NCBI GenBank assembly: GCA_011089965.1
Contig: JAANAU010000009.1
Coordinates: 1 to 64,000 of the forward strand
DNA: 64,000 nucleotides
Direction: 5' to 3'
Origin: Magnetococcales bacterium
GTDB lineage: Bacteria; Pseudomonadota; Magnetococcia; Magnetococcales; Magnetaquicoccaceae
The translations under genes and the position numbers were made by a program. Below, piece after piece: positions 1-8,830 of this stretch (position 1 is its first letter; every line of letters starts with the position of its first letter). The notes under the pieces are model-generated. The model was not told the origin of the DNA. It searched no databases and saw only the letters and a list, made by a program, of their open reading frames with translations.

Positions 1-110
1 TTTTTAAACATGGAAAACATGAAAACCCTGGGGGATGAATCCCCCAGACCCCCTCTTTTTTTTCAATAATTGGATATTCATGCTCGGCTCAAGAATCACC
101 AAACAGCCTC
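1..110. mobile_element. Right part of a palindromic MITE-like element (copy 1)
   Basis: The window opens inside a copy of the repeat family. It carries the core palindrome CTGGGGGATGAATCCCCCAG, then a C-rich stretch and a T-run. After these comes a right-end sequence ending GAATCACCAAACAGCCTC at 93-110, the inverted counterpart of the left ends at 57042 and 63792. The other end lies outside the window. Seen from the minus-strand gene that ends at 355, the order is A-run, G-run, hairpin, as in most other copies. Positions 111-354 hold nothing I can call. Confidence 0.75.
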
Positions 111-354
111 TGAGGCCAGGCAAGGTCGCGTAACCCAGTGGGTGCAAATCCCATCCCGAAAATGACGCGCAGGACATTCAGTGGGCGCAGATTCCGTTCT
201 GCGGAGTGGTCTGAAATCAAAGAGGCAGTGGATAGCTGTTCGGGATTGAGCCGAACGGAACTGGCGAAGACGATCTGCGAACTGGAAATGGCACTGTGCT
301 CCGACGGCTTCATGATCAAGCTGCTTTTTTTGTCCGCATGACAAACAAAAACAA

Positions 355-1857
355 TCAATCAAACGCCTGCTGGATCTCCAGGAACTGGTTGACGTTGGCC
401 AGGAACAGATCCACCAAATGCGGATCGAACTGGGTGCCGCGTTCGTTTCTGACCAGCTCCAGGGCCTGTTCGATGCTCCAGGCCGGTTTGTAGATCCGTT
501 TGTGGGTCAAGGCATCAAAGACATCAATCAGTGAAGTGATGCGCGCAAAGATGTGGATCGCTTCGCCAGCCAGACCTTTGGGATACCCTTTGCCGTCCCA
601 GCGTTCGTGATGCTGGGCACAGATGATGGCACCGGTGCGGATGATCTCCTGATCGCTGGTGCGCAACACCTGCTCGCCGATTTCGGTGTGGCTGCGCATG
701 ATGGCCCACTCCTCATCCGTCAATTTGCCCGGCTTGTTGAGGATGGCATCCGGAATGCCGATCTTGCCCAGATCGTGCATGGGCGAGGCCATGCGCAACA
801 GTTCGCACTCTTCCACGCTCAATCCGGCCAACTGGGCCAGCAGGCGGGAGTTTTCCGCCACCCGGCGCACATGCTGGCCCGCCTCTCCGGAACGGGTCTC
901 GATCACCTCGCCCAGGGTGAAGGTGACATCCTTTTGGGTCTTGACGATCTCGCGGTGCAGCAACAGTTGCTCAAAGGCGTTGGCAATGTTGGCGGAAAAC
1001 AGATCGATCAGATCCCGGTCCACCTCGTTCAGGCGACGGTGAACATCCAGATAGATCAGGTTCTCCATGCCGGTTCCGGCCTGGAAATAGCCGATGAATT
1101 CATGCTCCGTGAATTGATGGGCCTGCTCGCGCAGGGCGCGCCAGGTCAGACCCACCACGGAAGAAGAGAGCACCTCGTCCACGGCCTGACCGATCAGCCG
1201 TTCATAGGCACCGGAGGCGGCATGGATGCGGATCATGCCGTGCTTGATGGCAGCGGCAAAGGCGTCCGGCAGACGTGCGGTGGGGTCCGGGTTGAGCAGC
1301 ATGCCGAACTGCACCAGAATGGTCTGGGCCAACTGCCCCAGCGAGTGAAACTCGAAGAGGTTGCGGTTGGCCTTGATGATGCGGTTCATCCCCTGACGGG
1401 TGGCTTCCAGGGTGTTGAGCAGCTTGAAGGTGCGCAGACTGGCCGTGACTGCCGTGATCAACCCCTGGTTGCTCAGGTTGACCTTGTCCTTGTAGTCGTT
1501 GATGTCGTAGGCGGCGATCACTTCGGCCTCGGGGGCCTGTCCGGGCTGACCGGTGCGCAGGATGATCCGCACCCAGGGGTTGTGCAACGTATCCCGGATG
1601 AACCGAACCACCTCCAGCCCTTCCCGATCACTCTCCATGACCACATCCAGAAGAATGACCGCGCAATCCGGATGTTCCCGCATCAAACGTCGGGCATCGG
1701 CACCCGAATAGCCATGGATGAAACTCATGGAGCGGCCCTCGAAGGTCAACTCCTTGAGCACCAGCCGGGTCAACGGGTGGAGATCCGGATCGTCATCGAT
1801 TACCAGAATCTTCCAGGCCGGTTCTGAATACGCCGCAGAGGAGGGACTCCAGGTCAT
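355..1857 (-). CDS. Response regulator with HD-GYP phosphodiesterase domain
   Basis: A 500-residue cytoplasmic response regulator. An N-terminal receiver domain (about residues 15-135) has the acidic pocket IDDD and a phosphoacceptor Asp71 in ILLDVV. A middle region (about 160-300) resembles the GAF-like DUF3369 segment common in this family. The C-terminal HD-GYP domain has HDLGK with the HD pair at 361-362 and GKGYPKG with GYP at 424-426. HD-GYP enzymes hydrolyse cyclic-di-GMP, and the motifs needed for that look intact. The ATG start is preceded by AGGAG at good spacing. The gene lies 22 bp after the histidine kinase at 1880-4678, which is its likely phosphodonor, so input from that kinase would change c-di-GMP levels. 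Family assignment is firm; the signal is unknown. Confidence 0.93.
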   Translation of the reverse strand: MTWSPSSAAYSEPAWKILVIDDDPDLHPLTRLVLKELTFEGRSMSFIHGYSGADARRLMREHPDCAVILLDVVMESDREGLEVVRFIRDTLHNPWVRIILRTGQPGQAPEAEVIAAYDINDYKDKVNLSNQGLITAVTASLRTFKLLNTLEATRQGMNRIIKANRNLFEFHSLGQLAQTILVQFGMLLNPDPTARLPDAFAAAIKHGMIRIHAASGAYERLIGQAVDEVLSSSVVGLTWRALREQAHQFTEHEFIGYFQAGTGMENLIYLDVHRRLNEVDRDLIDLFSANIANAFEQLLLHREIVKTQKDVTFTLGEVIETRSGEAGQHVRRVAENSRLLAQLAGLSVEECELLRMASPMHDLGKIGIPDAILNKPGKLTDEEWAIMRSHTEIGEQVLRTSDQEIIRTGAIICAQHHERWDGKGYPKGLAGEAIHIFARITSLIDVFDALTHKRIYKPAWSIEQALELVRNERGTQFDPHLVDLFLANVNQFLEIQQAFD

Positions 1858-1879
1858 GCGCGTTGCTCCTGCCCGATTT

Positions 1880-4678
1880 TTACACCGGGAACTGGATGTG
1901 AAACTCCGTACCGACTCCAGCCCGGCTCTGGGCTGTGATGTTCCCGTTGAGTCGCTGGGTCACCAGATTGTAAACGATATGCATGCCAAGTCCACTCCCG
2001 CCTTGATTGCGGTTGGTGGTGAAAAAGGGTTCGTAGATCTGTTTGAGGGTGTCGGCATCCATGCCGCAGCCGTTGTCGCGGTAGTGGAGGAACACCATGG
2101 AGCTGGTCAACAGACCGGCCTGGATGTGAATCTCTCCCTCCTGGTCCCGGGTGAAGGCGTGGGTCAAGGAGTTGAGAATGAAATTGGCGATGACTTGTGA
2201 AATGGCTCCGGGAAAGCTGTAGAGCCAGATCCCTTCCGGACAGGAGACCGTGACCCGGATCCGGGTGGTCTTGAGTTTGGGGCGCAGGGTGAAGACCGTC
2301 TCTTCCAGGTACTCCTTGAGATCAAACCGGCGTTTCTCCTGACTGGTCTGGTCCACGGCCACCTGTTTGAAACTCAGGATCAGATCCGAGGCCCGTTTCA
2401 GGTTGGCCTTGATCAGCCGGGTGGCTTCGGACAGGTTTTCCAGGAAGTGGTCCAGCTCTTCGCGTCGTGGCTGGCCCTGTTGGCAGAGGGTGAGAAATTT
2501 GTTCAATTCGCTTTCCAGATAGGTCACGGCGGTAAAGCCGGTGCCCACCGGGGTTTTGATTTCATGAGAGATGCCCGCCACCAGACCTCCCAGGGCAGCC
2601 AGACGTTCGGATTGAATGAGTTGATTCTGGGTGTTTTTCAGGGTGGCGAGATGTTCATGCAATTCGGCTGTGCGTGTTTGCACCCGTTCTTCCAGCAACA
2701 GGTTGTGCTGTTGCAGCGACTCTTCCAGCTCTTTGCGTTCAATCATGCTGCCCAGGGTGTGGCCCATGGCCAACAGCAGGTTCTCCTTTTCGGGCGAGGT
2801 GGGTTGACCGGGTTGCAGATAGAGGGTCAGAATGCCGAGCAGTCGTTCTCCGGTGTGGATCGGCACCACATAGTGGCCGTGCGGGGTCATCTCCGGAAAG
2901 GTGATGTCATGCCGGGCATCGATGCCATCGGCATGCAGGAGTGTTCTGGATCGGGCTGCGCGTCCGCACAGGCAGTGGCCGAACGCCACCTCCTGGCAGC
3001 GTGCTTGCAGGTTGGCATCCAGCCCCTGCTGGGCCACCATGCGCAGCCGTTGGGATTGGGCGAGAAAAATGGCGCCTTTGGCCTGGATGGCCAGCCAGGG
3101 TACGGAGAGGATCAACTCCAGGGCCTGGTGGAGCTGAGTCTTCAGCGGCACGGGTCGATAAGATATATCATACAGGCCGTTGATCATCCCTTGATAGATC
3201 AGATATTCCCTGGCGTGGCGTTCGGCCTGGATCCGTTCCGAGATGTCCCGAAAGACCACGACCGCACCCAGGATGTTGTTTTGATCCATGATCGGGGTGG
3301 AGGTGTATTCCACCGGGAAGGAGCTGCCGTCCTGGCGCCAGAAGAGTTCGTCCGTGACGTGCTGGGTGGTGCCGCGTCGGATGGCGGTAAAGACCCGGCA
3401 TTCGGCGCGCGGGTAGGGGGTGTGGTCTGGGCGGGTGTGGTGGATGAGATCGTGCAGGGAGTAGCCGATGATCTGATCCGTGGACCAGCCGATCATGCGG
3501 GTGGCGGCAGGATTGATGAAGGTGGTGCGGCCCGAGGTGTCCAGGCCGTAGATCCCTTCGCCGGCAGCTTCCAGCAACAACTGGTTGTAGCTGCTGATCC
3601 GTTGCAGGTCGTTCTGGATGCGCATGCGGGCATTCAGTTCCCGGGTGACCGACTCCTGGGCTTGCGCCATGGCATTGGCCACGGCGCTCACCTCGTCATG
3701 GCTGCGGTCACGAACCTCCTGGAGTGATTGTTGGATTTCGGGGGTGAGCTGGCAGCCCAAAGAGAACTCCTGGGCCACCCGGCACAAGGTGGTGATGCGC
3801 TGGGTCAGGCGCATGGTCCAGACCCCGAGGGTCTGCCAGAACAGCCAGGAGATCATCAGCAGCAGGGCGATGCCGGCAACCAGCAGTTCGGTCAGGGTGA
3901 ACAGAGGGGTGGCGTTGTGGCGGATCACCAGTTGCGGGGAGGCGGGTTGGTTTTTGTCCCAGGGGATGGTGCGTTGATCGTGTCGTTGGTTGTCATGCCA
4001 GTGGGTGCCGTCCTGCAAGAGTTCGGATACGGGATCCGTAAAGCCGATGGAGCTGGCCACGATGCGTTCGTCATGCAGCAGGAAGAGATCGGTATAGGGC
4101 AGGGTGTTGCGGAACAGCAGACTGTTGTCGATGGGAATGAAGGTGATCAACTCCCCGGAGCCGTTTGCACCCAGCCAGAAGGGCAAGGCAAACCAGCGAT
4201 AGAGGGTGCCGGAGTCCGGGGCCACATGCCAGCCCTGTTTGCCGGAATGAACAAACCGTTCGGAGATGCCAATGGGCTGTTGGGTATGGCTGAACAGCAG
4301 TTGGCGGGTAGAATCGGTGATCAGGATGGCGGCGAGCAGGGGGTTGGCTTCTGTTGGCAGTCGGCTGCGCAACGTTTCCCATGGCGGGGTGGGATTTGAG
4401 AACAAGTTCAACAATTCCAGGCGATTGTGCAGCCGGATCGCCATCTCCTGCCACTCCTGGTCAAACAGGGTGAGCTTGTCGCCATGAAACTGCATCAAGG
4501 TGTGCATGGTTTGGTTTGCAGCCCGGTCCATGGCCGCATGTTGCAGCCAGATGGCCAGACAGGCGATGACCAGCACCATCAGGACATTGATGCCAGCCAC
4601 CCGTCTGGCGGCCTGACGCAGCAGGACTCTTTTGGGAAGGATGGGTATATGCGTGTTCACTCTTTTCGACCGGCCCAT
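1880..4678 (-). CDS. Membrane sensor histidine kinase (periplasmic sensor, HAMP, PAS, GAF, HisKA, HATPase)
   Basis: A 932-residue hybrid-input histidine kinase. One membrane helix lies near residues 28-48, followed by about 200 periplasmic residues (CHASE4-like in length and position). A second helix near 262-285 precedes a HAMP-like linker, a PAS domain (about 360-480) and a GAF domain (about 510-660). The HisKA box reads GISHEIKTP with phosphoacceptor His705. The ATPase domain has an N-box, DNGCGMD and GGSGLGMHI, so it should be catalytically competent. It overlaps the 3' end of the upstream solute-binding protein gene by 22 bp and is followed 22 bp later by an HD-GYP regulator, so the three are probably cotranscribed. 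The Shine-Dalgarno sequence is weak and a GTG six codons downstream is an alternative start. Confidence 0.92.
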   Translation of the reverse strand: MGRSKRVNTHIPILPKRVLLRQAARRVAGINVLMVLVIACLAIWLQHAAMDRAANQTMHTLMQFHGDKLTLFDQEWQEMAIRLHNRLELLNLFSNPTPPWETLRSRLPTEANPLLAAILITDSTRQLLFSHTQQPIGISERFVHSGKQGWHVAPDSGTLYRWFALPFWLGANGSGELITFIPIDNSLLFRNTLPYTDLFLLHDERIVASSIGFTDPVSELLQDGTHWHDNQRHDQRTIPWDKNQPASPQLVIRHNATPLFTLTELLVAGIALLLMISWLFWQTLGVWTMRLTQRITTLCRVAQEFSLGCQLTPEIQQSLQEVRDRSHDEVSAVANAMAQAQESVTRELNARMRIQNDLQRISSYNQLLLEAAGEGIYGLDTSGRTTFINPAATRMIGWSTDQIIGYSLHDLIHHTRPDHTPYPRAECRVFTAIRRGTTQHVTDELFWRQDGSSFPVEYTSTPIMDQNNILGAVVVFRDISERIQAERHAREYLIYQGMINGLYDISYRPVPLKTQLHQALELILSVPWLAIQAKGAIFLAQSQRLRMVAQQGLDANLQARCQEVAFGHCLCGRAARSRTLLHADGIDARHDITFPEMTPHGHYVVPIHTGERLLGILTLYLQPGQPTSPEKENLLLAMGHTLGSMIERKELEESLQQHNLLLEERVQTRTAELHEHLATLKNTQNQLIQSERLAALGGLVAGISHEIKTPVGTGFTAVTYLESELNKFLTLCQQGQPRREELDHFLENLSEATRLIKANLKRASDLILSFKQVAVDQTSQEKRRFDLKEYLEETVFTLRPKLKTTRIRVTVSCPEGIWLYSFPGAISQVIANFILNSLTHAFTRDQEGEIHIQAGLLTSSMVFLHYRDNGCGMDADTLKQIYEPFFTTNRNQGGSGLGMHIVYNLVTQRLNGNITAQSRAGVGTEFHIQFPV

Positions 4679-5679
4679 TGGGCGTTGATCAGATCTTCCA
4701 TGCGGATGTGGAGTGTTTCCGGATTGCCGGCATGGAAGAAGCGGTTGGTTTCGGTGATCTGTTTTTGGGAGAAGGCACCGTCCGGGCTGAACAGGCGTGG
4801 ATATTTTTTGAGACAGAGGAGCAGTTGGGTTTGTTCTTCGGATGGCAGGAGTGCGAGGCGGTCAAGGAGTTCTTCGGGGGTGTGGGTGGCGATCCAGCGC
4901 AAGGAGCGTTGCAAAGCAGCCACGACCCGTTTCACCTTGTCGGGTTCCCGTTGCACCACATCCGGTCGGGTGGCCAGGGCGGCATGGAGCACCCGGGCGC
5001 CGGGGATGTGGCGGGTTGATTCGGGTTCGGCGAGGTTGGCGAGAAAGAAGACCTTGTTTTGTGTCAGGAGTGTGGAGGCGAACGGCTCTTCGGACATGAT
5101 GGCATCCACCTGGCCGGAGTTCAGCATGGCGATTCGTTTGTTCCACTCCTGACCGGTGGAGATCACCCGGGCGTCGTGGGGTTGCAGGCCATCGGAGCGC
5201 AGCAGCAGCTCCAGCAGTTGTTGGGCCACGGTTTTGGCATTGACCGCGCTGGTATTCACACCGATGATGCGACCTTTGAGATCGGCGATGCGTTTGACCT
5301 GGTCGCGCAGCTCCTGACGGACGATCAACACGAATTGCGGCACGTCCGAGACAGCGGCGATTCCCACCAGTTCGCCACCATTGGCCTTCAGGGACATCAG
5401 GGCCGGGAATCCCACCACGGTGAAATCGCTGTTGCGCGAGATCATCTCCTTGATGGCGATTCCGCCCCCTTCGACATGTTTCAATTGGATCTCCAACCCT
5501 TCGGCGCGATCTGCACCCAGGATCGGGATCAGATCCACGGGCAGGTAGGAGAGATTGCGCGGGCCGACCACGCTGATCACGGTTTTGATCGCGGGGGATG
5601 GGGGCGTGGTTTGGCCGACACCCGGCATGATCCAGAGGGTGAGGAGTGAAAAGAGCCAGATCAAACGGGCAGAACGCAT
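4657..5679 (-). CDS. Periplasmic substrate-binding protein, NMT1/SsuA-like
   Basis: A 340-residue exported binding protein. The start is set at the ATG followed by a clear signal peptide (MRSARLIWLFSLLTLWIMPG) and preceded by AAAGG. The mature protein has the two-lobe pattern of the NMT1/SsuA/TauA binding proteins, including a LKGRIIGVNT segment and a GQVDAIMSEEP segment. Such proteins usually deliver sulfonates, nitrate, bicarbonate or thiamine precursors to ABC transporters. No permease or ATPase gene is nearby. The gene overlaps a histidine kinase gene instead, so it may act as the periplasmic sensor partner of that kinase (inference). The ligand cannot be named from sequence alone. Confidence 0.85.
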   Translation of the reverse strand: MRSARLIWLFSLLTLWIMPGVGQTTPPSPAIKTVISVVGPRNLSYLPVDLIPILGADRAEGLEIQLKHVEGGGIAIKEMISRNSDFTVVGFPALMSLKANGGELVGIAAVSDVPQFVLIVRQELRDQVKRIADLKGRIIGVNTSAVNAKTVAQQLLELLLRSDGLQPHDARVISTGQEWNKRIAMLNSGQVDAIMSEEPFASTLLTQNKVFFLANLAEPESTRHIPGARVLHAALATRPDVVQREPDKVKRVVAALQRSLRWIATHTPEELLDRLALLPSEEQTQLLLCLKKYPRLFSPDGAFSQKQITETNRFFHAGNPETLHIRMEDLINAQWAGRKE

Positions 5680-5755
5680 GTGACAGCCTTTGTGATGTGC
5701 ATGGATGTATGGTATGTTGAAATATGTGAGCAAGTTATAGTTAATATTTCCTATT

Positions 5756-6493
5756 TTACCGCAAATGCTCTCCACCGTCCACGCGAATCATCTCGCCGGT
5801 GATGAAATCGTGTTCCAGCAGGAAGAAGAGTGCGGCCACGATATCGTGTGGTTGACCGGGACGTTGCATGGGGGTGGCGGCAGCAATGCGGGCAAACTGT
5901 TCCGGGGTGTCGCCGGCAGCCGGCAGGATGGGACCGGGTCCGATGGCATTGATGCGGATGGTGGGGGCCAGTTCCAGAGCGGCCAGCCGGGTCAGGGTCC
6001 AGAGTGCGGATTTGGCTGCCGAGTAGGCGGCATAGCCGGATCTGGGGTGGTGGCCGTAGCGGTCGATGATCTGGATCACCTGTCCGGTGACGCCGGGGGG
6101 GAGACGCCGGGCAAAGTCGCGGGTCAGAAGGAATGGGGCGGTGAGATTGATGGCCAGATGGTTTTGCCATGCGTCATAGGAGGTGTGACGCAGGGCGCCG
6201 GCCTCGAAGATGGCGGCATTGTTGACGAGCAGGGTCAGCGGGTGGGGGGCCAGGAGCTGTTCGGTGTGTGCGATCAGGCTCATGGTGGCGTCGTGATTGG
6301 AGAGGTCGGCTTGAATGGCATGGGCCTGACCGCCCTGGGTACGGATGTCGTCTGCCAGGTGTTGGGCTTCGGTTTGGGAGCGGTGATGGTGGATCACCAC
6401 GGTATAACCGCGTTGGGCCAAGGCGCGTACCAGGGTGGCACCGATGCGGCGTGCGCCGCCGGTGATCAAGGCGGTGCGGGGTGGGGTGGTCAT
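5756..6493 (-). CDS. folM: SDR-family reductase, FolM / pteridine-reductase type
   Basis: A 245-residue short-chain dehydrogenase. The nucleotide-binding motif near residues 10-18 is TGGARRIG, the Thr-Gly-x3-Arg-x-Gly form typical of pteridine reductases and FolM. The usual catalytic Ser is replaced by Asp in IIDRYGHH, 13 residues before the catalytic Tyr of YAAYSAAK. That is the Asp-Tyr-Lys arrangement of PTR1-type enzymes. It probably reduces dihydromonapterin or dihydrofolate with NADPH. A LVNNAA motif and a C-terminal GEMIRVDGG complete the fold. The ATG is preceded by AAGGA. A 76-bp AT-rich gap separates it from the binding-protein gene downstream, so that gene could have its own promoter. 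Confidence 0.82.
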   Translation of the reverse strand: MTTPPRTALITGGARRIGATLVRALAQRGYTVVIHHHRSQTEAQHLADDIRTQGGQAHAIQADLSNHDATMSLIAHTEQLLAPHPLTLLVNNAAIFEAGALRHTSYDAWQNHLAINLTAPFLLTRDFARRLPPGVTGQVIQIIDRYGHHPRSGYAAYSAAKSALWTLTRLAALELAPTIRINAIGPGPILPAAGDTPEQFARIAAATPMQRPGQPHDIVAALFFLLEHDFITGEMIRVDGGEHLR

Positions 6494-6838
6494 GTGGGGA
6501 TCCTTGGTTGATGGAGCGGACAGTGCCGATGGGTTGTCTGGTAGTTATGGCGTGCTGGATCTGGTCTGTCAAGATGGTGGTGTTTGGGGTGCAAGATTTC
6601 TTGCAGGGTAGCAAGAGAGTGGAATGGTTGGGACAATGGTTCAGATTGGAGTGGTTTTATGGATCGGCAATCTGTTCAGCGTCAAGGCAGGTGATGGAGA
6701 ACTGTCATGCCGGTGTCGGGGGAATTCGGAAAGAATTATTTGATTTTTATATATAATTAATAATATGCATGCATGGTATGAAAATTGCAAATCTTTCAGC
6801 ATGGATTCCGATTGGCATCAAGGGGGTGAGGAAAGACA
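6494..6838. other. Intergenic region between divergent units, AT-rich on its right side
   Basis: This 345-bp stretch separates the minus-strand FolM-like gene from the plus-strand signalling genes and holds no convincing gene. The right half is AT-rich and contains a perfect TATAAT at 6752-6757 but no clear -35 box at the right distance. A short TGCATGCA palindrome lies at about 6766-6773. It probably holds the promoters of both flanking units. Confidence 0.5.
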
Positions 6839-7252
6839 ATGATCACCATGCATGAGAGTTCCTGGCCGACTGTGGAGGAGGGTCGGGTGGTACGGTTTGT
6901 TCCTCCAGCCGAGTTCAACCGTCAAGCCAGTGACTGGATGGCGGATGTGAACGAGCTGCTTGAGATTGTGGAGCAGCGGGGCGGGGATGGGGAGTTGACG
7001 CGGGAAGTGGCGCGCATCATGACCCGTTTTCATCGTTTGGCTTTGCAGCGCGGACTGCACGAGATCGCCGAATTGGCAGGCAGCGTGGCCAAGGCTCTGG
7101 AGAAGATGCCCGGGGAGCATGTGACGGCCCGACGGGTGGTGGCGTTGTCTTTGGCGGCGGTCAGTCAGATTCAGTGTCTGCTGAATCCCTCGGTGGAGCA
7201 GGCCGGACGCAATGCGTTGCGGATCATGGATGGATTGTTGCGGCGCTGGTAG
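6839..7252 (+). CDS. Small helical protein, possibly a degenerate Hpt-like domain
   Basis: A 137-residue, all-helical soluble protein preceded by GAGGAAAG. The stretch RFHRLALQRGLHEIAELAG (about residues 61-79) resembles the helix pair of histidine-phosphotransfer (Hpt) domains in its hydrophobic spacing and a His followed by a Gly-Leu turn. However, the HxLKG signature is not complete and the His-to-Gly distance is shorter than usual. It heads a plus-strand set with CheX-like, SiaB and SiaC proteins, 30 bp before the CheX-like gene. A signalling role is inferred from the neighbours, not proven from sequence. It could equally be a non-phosphorylated scaffold. Confidence 0.55.
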   Translation: MITMHESSWPTVEEGRVVRFVPPAEFNRQASDWMADVNELLEIVEQRGGDGELTREVARIMTRFHRLALQRGLHEIAELAGSVAKALEKMPGEHVTARRVVALSLAAVSQIQCLLNPSVEQAGRNALRIMDGLLRRW

Positions 7253-7282
7253 CCGGGTTTGGAAAGGGTTGGAGGGGGTTGC

Positions 7283-7780
7283 ATGAACGAAGAGATCACC
7301 GACGCCATTGTGGAATCGGTGCGCGATGTGTTTCAGGGTTTTCTGGCCATGGAGCTGTTTGTCGGCACCCCGCATGGTGCCGATGGGTTGGTGGATCCGG
7401 ACACCGGCATCGCCGGTTTGGCATTGGCCATGGAGTGCTCTGCCGTGGTGGGATTCACCGGTGCCATGCGTGGTGCGATCAGCGTGCAAGGCGCGCATGA
7501 GACGGTGCGCCTGCTGGTCGGTGCCCTGGCCAAACGACCGGTCACGGCCTTGACCCTGGAGAGTCTGGAGCTGTTCGGAGAACTGGGCGATCTGATTGCC
7601 GGTGGCATGCGCAGTCGTCTCTCTTCCCATGGCGAGATCCATGCCGCTCCACCACAAGTGATCGTGGGTCAACGTTACATCATCCACAATGCCCGGATCT
7701 ACTCCCGGGTGCGTCACACCTTCCAGTTCTCCGGTGGTCTCTTCCTGGTGGAGTGCCATTATCTCAAGGATTGCGCTTGA
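7283..7780 (+). CDS. CheX-like phosphatase-fold protein
   Basis: A 165-residue protein with the length and pattern of CheX/CheC-type phospho-CheY phosphatases. The ATG chosen is preceded by GGAGGG; an in-frame TTG 24 bp upstream lacks such a site. In the CheX active helix the consensus is E-x-x-N. Here the corresponding stretch reads FGELGDLIAGGMRS, giving Glu but Asp in place of Asn. Phosphatase activity is therefore uncertain and the protein may have become a binding module. It lies between an Hpt-like gene and the siaB/siaC pair. The next gene is 87 bp downstream, with a candidate promoter in the gap. Confidence 0.7.
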   Translation: MNEEITDAIVESVRDVFQGFLAMELFVGTPHGADGLVDPDTGIAGLALAMECSAVVGFTGAMRGAISVQGAHETVRLLVGALAKRPVTALTLESLELFGELGDLIAGGMRSRLSSHGEIHAAPPQVIVGQRYIIHNARIYSRVRHTFQFSGGLFLVECHYLKDCA

Positions 7781-7804
7781 TCCCCGGTATTCATGGCACT
7801 GTGA

Positions 7805-7834
7805 TTGACATCCCCCGGCTGTCCAGTCCATAAA
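7805..7834 (+). promoter_or_regulatory. Candidate sigma-70 promoter upstream of siaB
   Basis: TTGACA (7805-7810) is followed after 18 bp by CATAAA (7829-7834), 34 bp before the siaB start. The -35 box is perfect and the -10 box matches four of six positions. This would allow siaB and siaC to be expressed apart from the two genes upstream. Confidence 0.45.
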
Positions 7835-7867
7835 GAACCCTTCTGTCCATGACATTTGGAGGATGCC

Positions 7868-8422
7868 ATGTCCCTGGCCCAAAGACAGTACCAGATTCGT
7901 GAGCTGTTTCCGGAACAGACGGTATTTTTTTGTTACAGCGGCTATATGACCGAGGGGATTCTGGGCGGGCTGGGACAGGCCATCAAACAGAAACTGGCTC
8001 AGGAACAGGCCGATACCAACACGACCAATACCGTGTTTTCGATCTTTGTCGAGCAGATGCAGAACGTCATTCGCTACTCGGCAGAACGGGAACCTTTGGA
8101 GAGCACGGATGAAGGGGTGTTGAGCCATGGCACCCTGACTTTGGGTCGCGATGCGGCAGGCTATTTTGTGATCTGTGGCAACAAGATTTCCCGGGATCGG
8201 GTGGAAGCCTTGCACGCCCAGTTGAGCGCCATTCAACAACTGGATCGCACGGGTCTGAAGAGTATGTACAAACAGATCCTCAAAGGGGAGATCCCGGAGG
8301 GCAGCAAAGGGGCCGGGGTGGGGTTTGTGGACATCGCCAAGCGGGCCTCCCAGCCCATCGAGTTTGATTTTTATCCGTTGGACGAACGGTTTGCCTTTTT
8401 TGCCCTCAAGGCGGTCATCTGA
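7868..8422 (+). CDS. siaB: SiaB-family protein kinase (DUF6272)
   Basis: A 184-residue GHKL-type protein resembling SiaB. In Pseudomonas the SiaABCD switch uses SiaB to phosphorylate SiaC, while the phosphatase SiaA reverses it; unphosphorylated SiaC then activates the diguanylate cyclase SiaD. Supporting segments are FSIFVEQMQNVIRYSAE (an N-box-like helix with Glu and Asn) and KGAGVGFVDIAKRA (a glycine-rich lid). The ATG at 7868 is preceded by GGAGG at 5 bp, which rules out the in-frame TTG upstream. siaC follows 21 bp later. Neither a SiaA phosphatase nor a SiaD cyclase is present nearby. Confidence 0.85.
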   Translation: MSLAQRQYQIRELFPEQTVFFCYSGYMTEGILGGLGQAIKQKLAQEQADTNTTNTVFSIFVEQMQNVIRYSAEREPLESTDEGVLSHGTLTLGRDAAGYFVICGNKISRDRVEALHAQLSAIQQLDRTGLKSMYKQILKGEIPEGSKGAGVGFVDIAKRASQPIEFDFYPLDERFAFFALKAVI

Positions 8423-8443
8423 TCGCACGTCACAGGAACCCTC

Positions 8444-8830
8444 ATGGAAACCATCCGCATCCATGCCACCGACCGCTCTCCAGAGATCGAGTTTCATTTC
8501 GCCGAGAACCGTTTTTTGATCAGCGGCGAATCCTATCCCGAAGATGGTCCGCTCTTTTTCACCCCCTTGCTGGCCTCTCTGGCCACCCATGTGCAACAGA
8601 TGAGCGCAGGGAGTCTGACCTTTGATCTGCGTTTGATCTATTACAACAGTGTCACGGCCCGGTTTCTGGTGCAACTCTTCAGTCTGCTCGACAGCAGTGC
8701 CAAACGGGGTGTGCAGGTGCAGATCTATTGGCACTATGCTTCGGATGATGACAACATGCAGGAGATGGGGGAGGAGTTTGGCGAAGAGTTGGAGGCTGCC
8801 ACCTTTCACATGTGTCCGGAAGAGCCATGA
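8444..8830 (+). CDS. siaC: SiaC-family regulatory phosphoprotein (DUF1987)
   Basis: A 128-residue protein of the SiaC family, with the typical opening ATDRSPEIEF and the segment LIYYNSVTARFL, whose Thr lies where SiaC proteins are phosphorylated by SiaB. The family has an anti-sigma-antagonist-like fold and switches partners according to phosphorylation. It follows siaB by 21 bp. Its stop codon overlaps the start of the next gene in ATGA, so translation is probably coupled. The regulated target is not obvious: no GGDEF protein lies in the window, but an HD-GYP protein is encoded 7 kb away. Confidence 0.88.
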   Translation: METIRIHATDRSPEIEFHFAENRFLISGESYPEDGPLFFTPLLASLATHVQQMSAGSLTFDLRLIYYNSVTARFLVQLFSLLDSSAKRGVQVQIYWHYASDDDNMQEMGEEFGEELEAATFHMCPEEP

